Below, in pieces: positions 1 through 6,135 of a stretch of DNA of 8,168 bases; position 1 is the stretch's first letter; every line of letters begins with the position of its first letter. The notes under the pieces were generated by a model. The model was not told the origin of the DNA and did not search any database. It was given only the letters and a program-made list of their open reading frames with translations. Made by a program: the position numbers and the translations under genes. This DNA comes from an uncultured Clostridia bacterium (GTDB lineage: Bacteria; Bacillota; Clostridia; Christensenellales; Aristaeellaceae). The stretch is taken from assembly GCA_934615145.1 (NCBI GenBank), contig CAKTTM010000076.1, positions 1 to 8,168 on the forward strand, written 5' to 3'.

Positions 1-999
1 GCAGAGCGTGCCGGCAAGCCCCTCTCCCCCGAGCGCCCGCTGCTGGATGAGGCGATGGAGGAGATGAAGCGCCGCAGCGTGATGGCCCTGCGCCTGCATC
101 TGGTCAGCACGCTAACCATCGCAGAGCCAAAGCCCGACACCCTCTACCGCGTCCACCTGCCGCTGCCCACGCCGGCCGCGCAGCAGCACGCGGTGCAGAT
201 CATCGATGTGCAGCCCCGGCCCCAGCACATCGCCCGTGAGAGCGCGCCGCAGCGCACCGCCTTCTTTGAAGAGCAGCCAAAGCCCGGCCGCAGCTTCAGC
301 GCCTCGTCCAGCTTTGAGCAGCGCCTAAGCTTCGTCGATCCGCTGTCTGACGCCTTTAACCTGGTGGCCTACCCGGCGGCCAGGCCGCCCAGCCGCGAGG
401 ATTTGGAAGAGCAGGGGCCCCACATGGCCTTCACGCCCTACTTGAGGTCGCTGGCGCGCGAGCTGATGGGCGACGAGATCGTTCCTGTGCGCCAGGCCAA
501 GCGCTTCTACGACTTTATCACCGGCCAGGTGCTCTATAGCTATGTGCGGCCCTACCAGCTGATCGAAAACGGCGCCGAGTACGCCGCCATCAATTTAAGG
601 GGCGACTGCGGCCTGCAGGCGCTGCTGTTCATCACGCTGTGCCGGATCGCAGGCATCCCCGCCCGCTGGCAAAGCGGCCTCTACGCCGCGCCCGGCGACG
701 AGGGCAGCCACGACTGGGCCTGGTTCTACACCGAGCCCTGCGGCTGGCTGCCGGCGGACTGCAGCTTTGGTGGCGCCGCCCGCCGCGGCGGCAATGCCGA
801 GCGCCGCGAGTTCTACTTTGGCAATCTGGATCCCTACCGCGCGGTCTTCAACCAGGGCTATATGGGCGCCTTTGAGCCCGAGCGCCGCTTCCTGCGCCGC
901 GACCCCTATGACAACCAGTCCGGCGAGGTGGAGACAGAACAGGCCGCGCTCTACAGCGGCTACCGCTGCCGCCACCAGGTCAAGGCAGAGCGCATTTAG
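1..999 (+). CDS. Transglutaminase-like domain protein, 3' part (5' end outside window)
   Basis: The frame is open from the first base to the TAG at 997-999, so the gene begins upstream; the ATG at 55 is internal with no clear ribosome site before it. 332 codons are visible. Counting from codon 1, the papain-like transglutaminase core lies at about 165-260: the nucleophile Cys203 in RGDCGLQALLF, His237 in GSHDWAWFY and Asp253 in WLPADCSFGG form a complete Cys-His-Asp triad. Bacterial proteins of this superfamily act as transglutaminases or more often as cysteine peptidases or amidases; the substrate cannot be inferred here. Before the core is a region of about 150 residues, partly Pro/Gln-rich; after it comes an Arg/Glu-rich tail. 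No membrane segment is visible, but any signal peptide would be outside the window. Its stop overlaps the stop of the convergent comEA-like gene by 4 bp. Superfamily assignment is firm, biological role unknown. Confidence 0.85.
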   Translation, partial: AERAGKPLSPERPLLDEAMEEMKRRSVMALRLHLVSTLTIAEPKPDTLYRVHLPLPTPAAQQHAVQIIDVQPRPQHIARESAPQRTAFFEEQPKPGRSFSASSSFEQRLSFVDPLSDAFNLVAYPAARPPSREDLEEQGPHMAFTPYLRSLARELMGDEIVPVRQAKRFYDFITGQVLYSYVRPYQLIENGAEYAAINLRGDCGLQALLFITLCRIAGIPARWQSGLYAAPGDEGSHDWAWFYTEPCGWLPADCSFGGAARRGGNAERREFYFGNLDPYRAVFNQGYMGAFEPERRFLRRDPYDNQSGEVETEQAALYSGYRCRHQVKAERI

Positions 1000-1337
1000 T
1001 CAAAGCGCAGGAGGGGTCTGAGCCCCTCCACCCGCTTGTCCCCGATGCCGGGGATGACTTTGAGGTCCTCCACATAATAAAAGGGGGACCTTTCCCTATG
1101 CTGGATGATCAGCCGGGCGAGATGCGGGCCGATGCCCGGCAGGCTCTGCAGTGTGGCGTCATCGGCATGGTTGATATCGATATCGCCCCTCAGGGGCTCA
1201 TGGGGCTGATGCGCCAGGGCAGGCCGCAGGGGTGTGGCAGTGGGCGGCGCATCAAAAAGCCCTGCCACGAAGGCAAGGCATAGGAGCAGTATCAGGGCGC
1301 TGGCCGCCAGCAGCAGGCGTTCCAGCCACAGGCGCAT
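996..1337 (-). CDS. Short membrane-anchored ComEA-like helix-hairpin-helix protein
   Basis: A 113-residue protein. Residues about 4-27 form one hydrophobic segment (LLLAASALILLLCLAFVAGLF), a signal anchor or uncleaved signal peptide. A Pro-rich linker follows, then two helix-hairpin-helix motifs at about 53-111, with hairpins LPGIG (66-70) and IPGIG (95-99) in the typical ComEA pattern INHADDATLQSLPGIG...EDLKVIPGIGDKRVEGL. ComEA proteins bind double-stranded DNA without sequence specificity during transformation. Bacillota ComEA usually carries an SLBB domain between anchor and HhH; it is absent here, so this form is closer in size to the short proteins of Gram-negatives. It is not next to comEC in this window. 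The ATG at 1337-1335 overlaps the cysS TGA by one base (TGATG); a GTG one codon upstream (1340-1338) would give a 4-base overlap. Neither has a good ribosome site, which suggests translational coupling. The domain call is firm; a role in competence is inference. Confidence 0.82.
   Translation of the reverse strand: MRLWLERLLLAASALILLLCLAFVAGLFDAPPTATPLRPALAHQPHEPLRGDIDINHADDATLQSLPGIGPHLARLIIQHRERSPFYYVEDLKVIPGIGDKRVEGLRPLLRFD
1010..1055. other. Two GC-rich hairpins just past the transglutaminase stop (possible transcription end zone)
   Basis: GGAGGGG (1010-1016) and CCCCTCC (1023-1029) form a perfect 7-bp stem with a 6-nt loop, starting 11 nt after the plus-strand stop codon. A second stem, TCCCCG (1039-1044) with CGGGGA (1049-1054), has a 4-nt loop. 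Both lie inside the comEA-like coding region, and the second encodes the conserved PGIG hairpin, so it may be protein-driven. Neither is followed by a T-run on either strand, so this is not a canonical intrinsic terminator. It is noted because the convergent genes leave no other space for one. Confidence 0.3.
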
Positions 1338-2734
1338 CACAGCGCGCGGGAAATCTTCTGCCCGGCGGCGGTGTCCTCCACCGTGTAGCCCAGGGCGTTG
1401 AGCTGTCTGCGCAATTCGTCTGAGCGCTGCCAGTTCTTCTGCTTGCGGGCCTCGATGCGCTCGCTGGCCAGGGCCTTGACATCCTCCGGCAGGCCTTCGG
1501 CCTTGCGGGTCAGCAGGCCCATCACGTCGGTCAGCTTCTCCAGGGTGTCGCGCGCGTGCTGTATCGCCTGGCGTGAGCTGTCTGCCGAAAGCTCGGTATT
1601 GATGGCATAGACCATCTCAAACAGCGCGCCCAGGGCCTCGGCGGTGTTGAGGTCGTCGTCCATGGCCTCGTCGTAATTCTTGGCAAAGCTGTCGATCTGC
1701 GCGGTGAAGGCCTGGTCGGCCTCGCTTAGCTGCTTGTCCTCCGCCTTGCGCAGCAAGAAGTCCAGCCTGTCGCGCGCGCCGTAGAGGCGTACCAGCGAGG
1801 CATGGGCCTGGGCGATCATGTCGCGACTGAAGTTCAGCGGGCTGCGGTACTGCGCCGACAGCATGAACATGCGCACGTCTTCGGGCTCATACTCTTTCAG
1901 GATATCGCGCACGGTGAAAAAGTTGCCAAGAGACTTGGACATCTTCTCGTTGTCGATGTTGAGGAAGCCATTGTGCATCCAGTAGTTAACATAGGGCTTG
2001 CCCGTGGCGCCCTCGCTTTGCGCGATCTCATTCTCATGGTGGGGAAAGAGCAGGTCGCGCCCGCCGGAGTGTATGTCCAGCGTCGGGCCCAGGTAGGTCA
2101 TGCTCATGGCGCTGCACTCGATATGCCAGCCGGGGCGGCCGGGGCCCCAGGGGCTCTCCCAGCTGGGCTCACCGGGCTTGGTGGCCTTCCACAGCACAAA
2201 GTCGGCCGGGTCCTTCTTCTCGTCGTCCACATCCACGCGGGCGCCAGCATCCAGATCGTCCATGCTCTGGCCGCTTAACTTGCCATAGCCGGGGAAACCC
2301 TGCGTGTTGTAGTAGACAGAGCCATTCATCGGATAGGCCAGGCCCTTGTCGATCAGGGTCTGTATCAGATCCAGTATCTGGGGCATGTGTTCGGTGGCGC
2401 GGGGCGCATGGGTGGGCGGGCGGATGCCCAGGGCCTCGGCGTCCTGCTTGTATTCCTTGATAAAGCGGTCGCCCAGCTCCTGCACGCTGATGCCCTCCAG
2501 GTTGGCCCGGCGGATCATCTTGTCGTCGATGTCGGTAAAGTTCTGCACCAGGGTGACCTCATAGCCCCGGTACTCCAGATAGCGCCTGAGCACATCAAAC
2601 ATGATGAAGGGCCGGGCGTTGCCGATGTGAAAAAAGTCATAGACCGTCGGCCCGCAGGAATAGATGCCCACCTTGCCCGGGTTGACGGGCACAAAGGCTT
2701 CCTTCTTGCGGCTGCGGGAATTGTAGATCTGCAT
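1337..2734 (-). CDS. cysS: Cysteinyl-tRNA synthetase (class I)
   Basis: A 465-residue cytoplasmic enzyme that charges tRNA-Cys with cysteine using ATP; length is normal for the family (E. coli 461). All class I signatures are present: the HIGH-type motif HIGN at 36-39 and KMSKS at 264-268. The catalytic zinc ligands are visible as Cys27 (YSCGPT), Cys207 (HIECSAM), His232 and Glu236 (PHHENEIAQSEG), offset by two from the E. coli positions. The N-terminal block CGPTVYDFFHIGNARPF and the DALR-like helical C-terminal part (from about 300) are typical. The ATG at 2734 is chosen because GAGGAGG (2745-2739) lies 4 nt before it. The gene sits 29 bp after ppk1 and overlaps the comEA-like gene by 1 bp. 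The leader is far too short for a T-box riboswitch, which often controls cysS in Bacillota; instead a consensus promoter lies over the end of ppk1. No defects seen. Confidence 0.98.
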   Translation of the reverse strand: MQIYNSRSRKKEAFVPVNPGKVGIYSCGPTVYDFFHIGNARPFIMFDVLRRYLEYRGYEVTLVQNFTDIDDKMIRRANLEGISVQELGDRFIKEYKQDAEALGIRPPTHAPRATEHMPQILDLIQTLIDKGLAYPMNGSVYYNTQGFPGYGKLSGQSMDDLDAGARVDVDDEKKDPADFVLWKATKPGEPSWESPWGPGRPGWHIECSAMSMTYLGPTLDIHSGGRDLLFPHHENEIAQSEGATGKPYVNYWMHNGFLNIDNEKMSKSLGNFFTVRDILKEYEPEDVRMFMLSAQYRSPLNFSRDMIAQAHASLVRLYGARDRLDFLLRKAEDKQLSEADQAFTAQIDSFAKNYDEAMDDDLNTAEALGALFEMVYAINTELSADSSRQAIQHARDTLEKLTDVMGLLTRKAEGLPEDVKALASERIEARKQKNWQRSDELRRQLNALGYTVEDTAAGQKISRAL

Positions 2735-2738
2735 GTTG

Positions 2739-2745
2739 CCTCCTC
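2739..2745 (-). promoter_or_regulatory. Ribosome binding site of cysS
   Basis: On the minus strand GAGGAGG is followed by CAAC and then the ATG of cysS. It is a strong match to the anti-Shine-Dalgarno sequence with a rather short 4-nt spacer. Confidence 0.8.
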
Positions 2746-2762
2746 AGATTGTATACAGCATT

Positions 2763-2792
2763 ATTATAGTATGCCGCCTTCCTGGCTGTCAA
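2763..2792 (-). promoter_or_regulatory. Perfect-consensus SigA promoter for cysS-comEA, inside the end of ppk1
   Basis: On the minus strand TTGACA (2792-2787) is followed by an 18-bp spacer and TATAAT (2768-2763). Both hexamers match the housekeeping consensus at all six positions; the spacer is one base longer than ideal. The -10 box covers the ppk1 stop codon (2766-2764). The predicted transcription start is near 2756, giving a leader of about 20 nt that still contains the whole cysS ribosome site. This would let the essential cysS gene be expressed independently of the phosphoesterase-ppk1 transcript. This is sequence-based only; coding constraint in ppk1 (residues near Ile-Asp-Ser at 679-681) also shapes the -35 box. 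Confidence 0.7.
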
Positions 2793-4827
2793 TCGAGCGC
2801 TCAGCCTCCAGGATGAAGGCCTCCTGACAGTTGTAGGGCGGCTGGTCGTCCTCCTTGACCTGCTGGTAGCTGTCAGACTCCATCAGCGTCCAGCTTTGCT
2901 GATTGTCGGCCCACTGCCGGTCAAAAATGTCCATGATGCCCTGCGCGATGGCCGCGTCCTTGACGGGGCTGGTCAGCTCCACCCGCTTGTCCAGGTTGCG
3001 GGGCATCATGTCGGCAGACGAGATAAAGACCTCCGGCGCCCCGGCGTTGTCAAAAATATAGATGCGGCTGTGCTCCAGAAAGCGGCCCACGATGCTGCGC
3101 ACCTCAAGGTTCTCATGATGTCTGGGGCGCAATGTGCAGATGCCCCGCACCAGCAGCTGCACCCTCACCCCCGCGTCACAGGCGCGGTAGATGGCCTGTA
3201 TCATGTCAGGGTCCGAGAAGGAGTTCATCTTCCAGCGCACACGGGCTGGCCTGCCCTGGCGGGCCTGCTCGGCCTCCCGCTGCAGGCGGGCTACAAACTC
3301 CTGCCTGAGGGCATAGGGCGAGGCGATCAGATCCTGCATGGGGAAGGTATAGCTGTAGCCGGTGATGATGTTGAAGAAGGCGCTCGCGTCCTCACCGATC
3401 TGCCGGTCACAGGTCAGAAAGCCCATATCAGTATACTGCTTGGCGGTGGCGTCGTTGTAGTTGCCGGTGCCGATGTGCACATATTGCCGCAGGCCGTCTG
3501 CCTCCCGCCTGACCACCAGGGTGATCTTGGAGTGCGTCTTCCACTTGGGCACACCGTAGAGCACATGGCAGCCGGCCGCCTCCAGGGTCTTGCACCAGTT
3601 GATGTTGTTCTCCTCGTCAAAGCGGGCGCGCACCTCCACCAGCACGGTGACCTGCTTGCCTTTTTGCGCGGCCTTGGCCAGGGAGGAGACCAGAGAGCTC
3701 TTGTCGCTGACCCGGTAGAGGGTCTGCTTGATGGCCAGCACATGGGGGTCTTCGGCCGCCTCGCGGATGAAGCGCAGCACCGGCTCAAAGCTGTCATAGG
3801 GATGGTGGAAGAAGAGATCGCCGCCCCGGATGCTGCGGAAGATGGACTCGCGCGCCCGCAGGCGCTGATGGGTCCTGGCCTTGTATGGCCTGTAGCGCAG
3901 CGCGTCAAAGCCGGGCAGAGCTGCCAGCTCACGCATCAGAAAGCGCAGGTCAAGGGGGCCGTCCACCGTCACCAGGATGCTGCCGGGCGCCTCCAGCGCG
4001 CGCTGCAGGCGCTTTAATAGCGGCGCGCTGTGCTTCTTGGGCAGCTCCATGCGCACGATCTTGCCATAGCTGCGGCGCTTGATGTTCTTGCGCATCTCCT
4101 CGACCAGGCTGTCAGCGTTCTCGATGTCGATGACAAAGTCGGTGTTGCGGGTGATGCGAAAGGGCAGGGAGGCCAGTGGCACCATGTAAGGAAAGAGCCT
4201 GGTCAGATGCAGGCTGATTAGATCCTCCAGCATCAGGCCGCGCACCTGGCCTTCGCCCATGGGCAGGGCGATAAAGCGCTTGAGCGAGGCAGGCACCGGC
4301 ACCAGGGATAGCTGGGGCAGGCCGCCCTTATCCGACTGCAGCAGCACGGCGATATAGATGCGCTTGGCCGCCAGCAGCGGGAAGGGATGGCTGGGGTTGA
4401 TGGTGCGCGGCGTCAATACAGGCATGATCTGGCTGTCAAAGTAGTTGGACAGCCAGGCGCGCTGCGCCTCGCTTAGCTGCTGAGGCTGCAGGATGCGGAT
4501 GCCCTGCTCGCCAAGCAAGGGCAGCAGGGAATCGTTATACAGCTCATACTGCTGTGCCACCTGCTTTTTGACGGCGGCACGGATGGCCCGCACCTGCGCC
4601 TGGGGCGACAGGCCGGCAGGGTCGATGACTTCCAGCCCCGCGTCTATCTTGCGCTCCAGCTTGCCCACGCGCACCATGAAAAACTCGTCCAGATTGGAGG
4701 AGACGATGCTCAAAAACTTGGCGCGCTCAAGCGGCGGATTGCTCATCCTTGCGGCTTCCATCAGCACGCGCTGGTTGAACTTGATCCAGCTCAGCTCCCG
4801 ATTGACAAACAACTTGCTCCCTGCCAT
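2764..4827 (-). CDS. ppk1: Polyphosphate kinase 1
   Basis: PPK1 reversibly transfers the gamma phosphate of ATP onto inorganic polyphosphate, storing phosphate and energy. The 687-residue product has normal length (E. coli 688). It starts MAGSKLFVNRELSWIKFNQR, the typical PPK1 opening. The four-domain order is N-terminal (about 5-110), middle (about 115-305, with PSHPFP at 145-150), and two phospholipase-D-like catalytic domains (about 325-500 and 500-680). His432 in the HSK motif aligns with the phosphorylated E. coli His435; His451 (HIGTGNYN) aligns with His454; His586 (EHSRIYIF) aligns with His592; Arg372 and Arg402 match the metal-binding arginines 375 and 405. The reading frame stays open 78 codons further upstream, but that stretch lies inside the phosphoesterase gene and is not family-like. 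The ATG at 4827 has its own ribosome site and follows the phosphoesterase stop by 11 nt. Everything needed for activity appears intact. Confidence 0.98.
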   Translation of the reverse strand: MAGSKLFVNRELSWIKFNQRVLMEAARMSNPPLERAKFLSIVSSNLDEFFMVRVGKLERKIDAGLEVIDPAGLSPQAQVRAIRAAVKKQVAQQYELYNDSLLPLLGEQGIRILQPQQLSEAQRAWLSNYFDSQIMPVLTPRTINPSHPFPLLAAKRIYIAVLLQSDKGGLPQLSLVPVPASLKRFIALPMGEGQVRGLMLEDLISLHLTRLFPYMVPLASLPFRITRNTDFVIDIENADSLVEEMRKNIKRRSYGKIVRMELPKKHSAPLLKRLQRALEAPGSILVTVDGPLDLRFLMRELAALPGFDALRYRPYKARTHQRLRARESIFRSIRGGDLFFHHPYDSFEPVLRFIREAAEDPHVLAIKQTLYRVSDKSSLVSSLAKAAQKGKQVTVLVEVRARFDEENNINWCKTLEAAGCHVLYGVPKWKTHSKITLVVRREADGLRQYVHIGTGNYNDATAKQYTDMGFLTCDRQIGEDASAFFNIITGYSYTFPMQDLIASPYALRQEFVARLQREAEQARQGRPARVRWKMNSFSDPDMIQAIYRACDAGVRVQLLVRGICTLRPRHHENLEVRSIVGRFLEHSRIYIFDNAGAPEVFISSADMMPRNLDKRVELTSPVKDAAIAQGIMDIFDRQWADNQQSWTLMESDSYQQVKEDDQPPYNCQEAFILEAERSIDSQEGGIL

Positions 4828-4831
4828 AGCA

Positions 4832-4840
4832 CCACCCCTT
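4832..4840 (-). promoter_or_regulatory. Ribosome binding site deciding the ppk1 start
   Basis: AAGGGGTGG on the minus strand ends 4 nt before the ATG at 4827. Its first two bases are the last two of the TAA stop of the upstream phosphoesterase gene, which suggests termination-reinitiation coupling. It reads like the consensus AAGGAGGTG with one A missing. The same nine bases precede the phosphoesterase start. Confidence 0.7.
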
Positions 4841-5915
4841 ATCGTGAGGCGCTGAGCTTGATCAGCGTCATCTGAGGCCGATTGAATAACCTGAAGGGCT
4901 GCCAGGGATAGGCGCCGGATGTCCCAAGGCCGGGGCTGACATACTCCGGCACCCCGTGCACCACCGCCATGCCGGAGACCGCCCGGCTGCCCGGCAGCCA
5001 GCCCTCCAGCCCCATCATGCCGCTGGGCACCCAGACCGGGCCGATAAAGGGCAGCCGCCACTGGCCATTGTTCCAGTGTCCGGCCAGTATCAGCGATACG
5101 GCGCCTGGGAAGTTGCGCGCCTGGCGCTCGCGCCCCTCGCCCTGGTGCAGCTCATCGATCTGCAGGGCGTCCAGCGGGTGATGGCTCAGCAGCACAAAGG
5201 CGTCCTCCGGCCGCATGCTTTGCGCGGCCTGGCGGGAGAGCGCCAGCACCTCCTGCTGGTAGATCACAGCCCGCAGCGCCGCCTGATCATCAGGCGTCTG
5301 CCGGTCAGCCAGGGCCTGCAGCTCCTGCCTGCGCTGATCCAGCGCGAAGGTGGCGGCGTCCAGGTCGGTGGTGTAGAGGCTGGCCGGGGCAAACCAGATC
5401 GAGCGCTTGCCGATGATGATCTGCTGCGGGCTGTCCAGATAGATGGCGCCCTTGGCCTCGGCCTGTCGTATGAAATCGGCCTTGACCTGCGAGCCCGCGC
5501 TCAAATTCAGGGGTGCTGGGTCATTGTCGCCTGCGATAAAGTAGACCGGCACATCCTCCGGGAAGACATCCAGCAGATCCAGAAAAGGCTGCGCATTGCC
5601 AGACAGCCCCACCATATCGCCCGTCAGGCAGACGGCGCGGTAGCTCTCTGTGCGCAGCAGCTTGCGGATCTCGGCCTGCTTTTCCCCGAGGCTTGCCGCA
5701 TGCAGGTCGGACAGGTGCAGGATGGCAAAGCCCTCCAGCGCTTTGTCCAGCCTGGTGATGCTGGCCGTCTCCCGCAGCAGGTCGACGAATCCATTGTTCA
5801 GGTGATTCAAGCCCAGTGTCAGCCCCAGCAGCACCAGCGCCAGCAGCAGCACCACCAGGCAGCCTGGCCGCCTTTTTCTGCGCGGCGCGAAAAGCATGCG
5901 CTGACGCCTTGACAA
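4839..5915 (-). CDS. Membrane-anchored calcineurin-like metallophosphoesterase with altered motifs
   Basis: A 358-residue protein when read from the TTG at 5915. That start has AAGGGGTGG seven bases upstream and lies just after a strong promoter; the more upstream in-frame ATG at 5978 would precede that promoter. An Arg/Lys-rich N-terminus (2-17) and one hydrophobic segment (about 18-37) predict a cytoplasmic tail and an external catalytic domain. Calcineurin-type motifs in order: SDLH (Asp70, His72), GDMVG (Asp100), GDND (Asp130-Asn131) where the family has GNHD/E, SHHP (His245), and GHWNNGQW (His280, Asn282) where the family has GHTHGGQ. So the usual metal-binding Asn is Asp, the catalytic His is Asn, and the last metal His is Asn. 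A Gln/Ala-rich insert lies at about 185-235. The overall order resembles YkuE-type proteins. It is the first gene of the unit with ppk1 11 nt behind. A link to polyphosphate is only suggested by position; substrate and even activity are uncertain. Confidence 0.85.
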   Translation of the reverse strand: MSRRQRMLFAPRRKRRPGCLVVLLLALVLLGLTLGLNHLNNGFVDLLRETASITRLDKALEGFAILHLSDLHAASLGEKQAEIRKLLRTESYRAVCLTGDMVGLSGNAQPFLDLLDVFPEDVPVYFIAGDNDPAPLNLSAGSQVKADFIRQAEAKGAIYLDSPQQIIIGKRSIWFAPASLYTTDLDAATFALDQRRQELQALADRQTPDDQAALRAVIYQQEVLALSRQAAQSMRPEDAFVLLSHHPLDALQIDELHQGEGRERQARNFPGAVSLILAGHWNNGQWRLPFIGPVWVPSGMMGLEGWLPGSRAVSGMAVVHGVPEYVSPGLGTSGAYPWQPFRLFNRPQMTLIKLSASR

Positions 5916-5922
5916 GTTAATC

Positions 5923-5931
5923 CCACCCCTT
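5923..5931 (-). promoter_or_regulatory. Ribosome binding site supporting the TTG start at 5915
   Basis: AAGGGGTGG on the minus strand is separated by GATTAAC (7 nt) from the TTG. The next in-frame ATG (5897) has only a weak AAGG about 12 nt away, so the TTG is preferred. Confidence 0.65.
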
Positions 5932-5940
5932 CTGATCAGA
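5931..5940. promoter_or_regulatory. Perfect 10-bp palindrome at the phosphoesterase transcription start
   Basis: TCTGATCAGA is fully self-complementary. It sits at the predicted +1 (about 5939) of the minus-strand transcript and directly abuts the ribosome site. It could be an operator half buried in the leader. Chance occurrence is possible for a 10-bp palindrome. Confidence 0.3.
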
Positions 5941-5945
5941 GCGGA

Positions 5946-5974
5946 ATTATAGCACAAGCCTTGTGACAAGGCAA
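5946..5974 (-). promoter_or_regulatory. Extended -10 promoter of the phosphoesterase-ppk1 unit
   Basis: On the minus strand TTGCCT (5974-5969), a 17-bp spacer, and a perfect TATAAT (5951-5946) preceded by TGC (an extended -10). The start is predicted near 5939, giving a leader of about 24 nt that holds the ribosome site and ends at the TTG. The -35 matches TTGACA at four positions. Confidence 0.75.
5953..5972. promoter_or_regulatory. Interlocking palindromes between the -35 and -10 boxes (candidate operator)
   Basis: Two perfect inverted repeats share one half-site: CACAAG-C-CTTGTG (5953-5965) and GCCTTGT-G-ACAAGGC (5958-5972). They fill the spacer of the phosphoesterase-ppk1 promoter and overlap its -35 box, the usual place for a repressor site. 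The same CTTGT/ACAAG half-site recurs at 6028-6032 in the glgB -35 box and at 6070-6074 at the glgB transcript start. No known regulator motif is recognised. Confidence 0.45.
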
Positions 5975-6028
5975 TCACAGCCTGCTTTTCCCAGTTTATT
6001 TGTAGGGCACGGTGACCGGAAACGCCGC

Positions 6029-6057
6029 TTGTGGCAGTTTCTTAACTGTGCTATACT
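6029..6057 (+). promoter_or_regulatory. Extended -10 promoter of the glgB-glgC unit
   Basis: TTGTGG (6029-6034), a 17-bp spacer, then TATACT (6052-6057) preceded by TGC. The -10 matches five of six consensus bases and has the extended TGn element; the -35 matches only TTG. The start is predicted near 6064, leaving a leader of about 72 nt. The -10 area (TGTGCTATACT) nearly equals that of the opposite promoter (TGTGCTATAAT). Confidence 0.65.
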
Positions 6058-6071
6058 TTGTTTAGGAAAAC

Positions 6072-6105
6072 AAGGTGCAATCGGGCCTGGCATACCAGTC
6101 ACCTT
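6072..6105 (+). other. Possible stem-loop in the glgB leader
   Basis: AAGGTG (6072-6077) can pair with CACCTT (6100-6105), enclosing a smaller hairpin CTGG-CATA-CCAG (6087-6098). It falls within the predicted 5' leader but leaves the ribosome site (6122-6128) free, and no T-run follows. No known riboswitch is recognised, and the pairing could be chance. Confidence 0.25.
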
Positions 6106-6121
6106 AACATATCACCCATGA

Positions 6122-6128
6122 AGGGAGG
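6122..6128 (+). promoter_or_regulatory. Ribosome binding site deciding the glgB TTG start
   Basis: AGGGAGG lies 7 nt before the TTG at 6136. The nearby in-frame ATG at 6118 has no purine-rich sequence before it, so it is unlikely to be the start. Confidence 0.75.
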
Positions 6129-6135
6129 GAGCGCC

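Noticed and set aside
1098..1283. Small plus-strand open frames opposite the comEA-like gene
   Set aside because: They have no ribosome site or recognisable motif and lie fully opposite a well-supported HhH protein.
2735..2763. T-box or other riboswitch in front of cysS
   Set aside because: The gap to ppk1 is only 29 nt, too small for any T-box, and no terminator or antiterminator fold is present.
2896..4017. Plus-strand open frame of 373 codons opposite ppk1
   Set aside because: It is a codon-bias shadow of ppk1, with no recognisable domain and no promoter.
4828..5061. N-terminal extension of ppk1 by 78 codons
   Set aside because: It lies within the phosphoesterase coding region, has Gly/Ala/Arg-rich shadow composition, and the standard PPK1 N-terminus begins at the ATG at 4827 with its own ribosome site.
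5820..5860. CAG/CAC-rich repeat-like stretch
   Set aside because: It encodes the Leu-rich membrane segment of the phosphoesterase with CTG codons on the minus strand. The composition is coding-driven, not a true repeat.
4956..5912. Plus-strand open frame of 318 codons opposite the phosphoesterase gene
   Set aside because: It is Gln/His/Ala-rich mirror sequence of a clear membrane-anchored phosphoesterase, with no start signals.
5962..5979. CRP-like site TGTGA...TCACA in the divergent region
   Set aside because: The arms are 8 nt apart instead of the 6 nt of CRP/FNR-type sites, and the ACAAG palindromes explain the same bases better.
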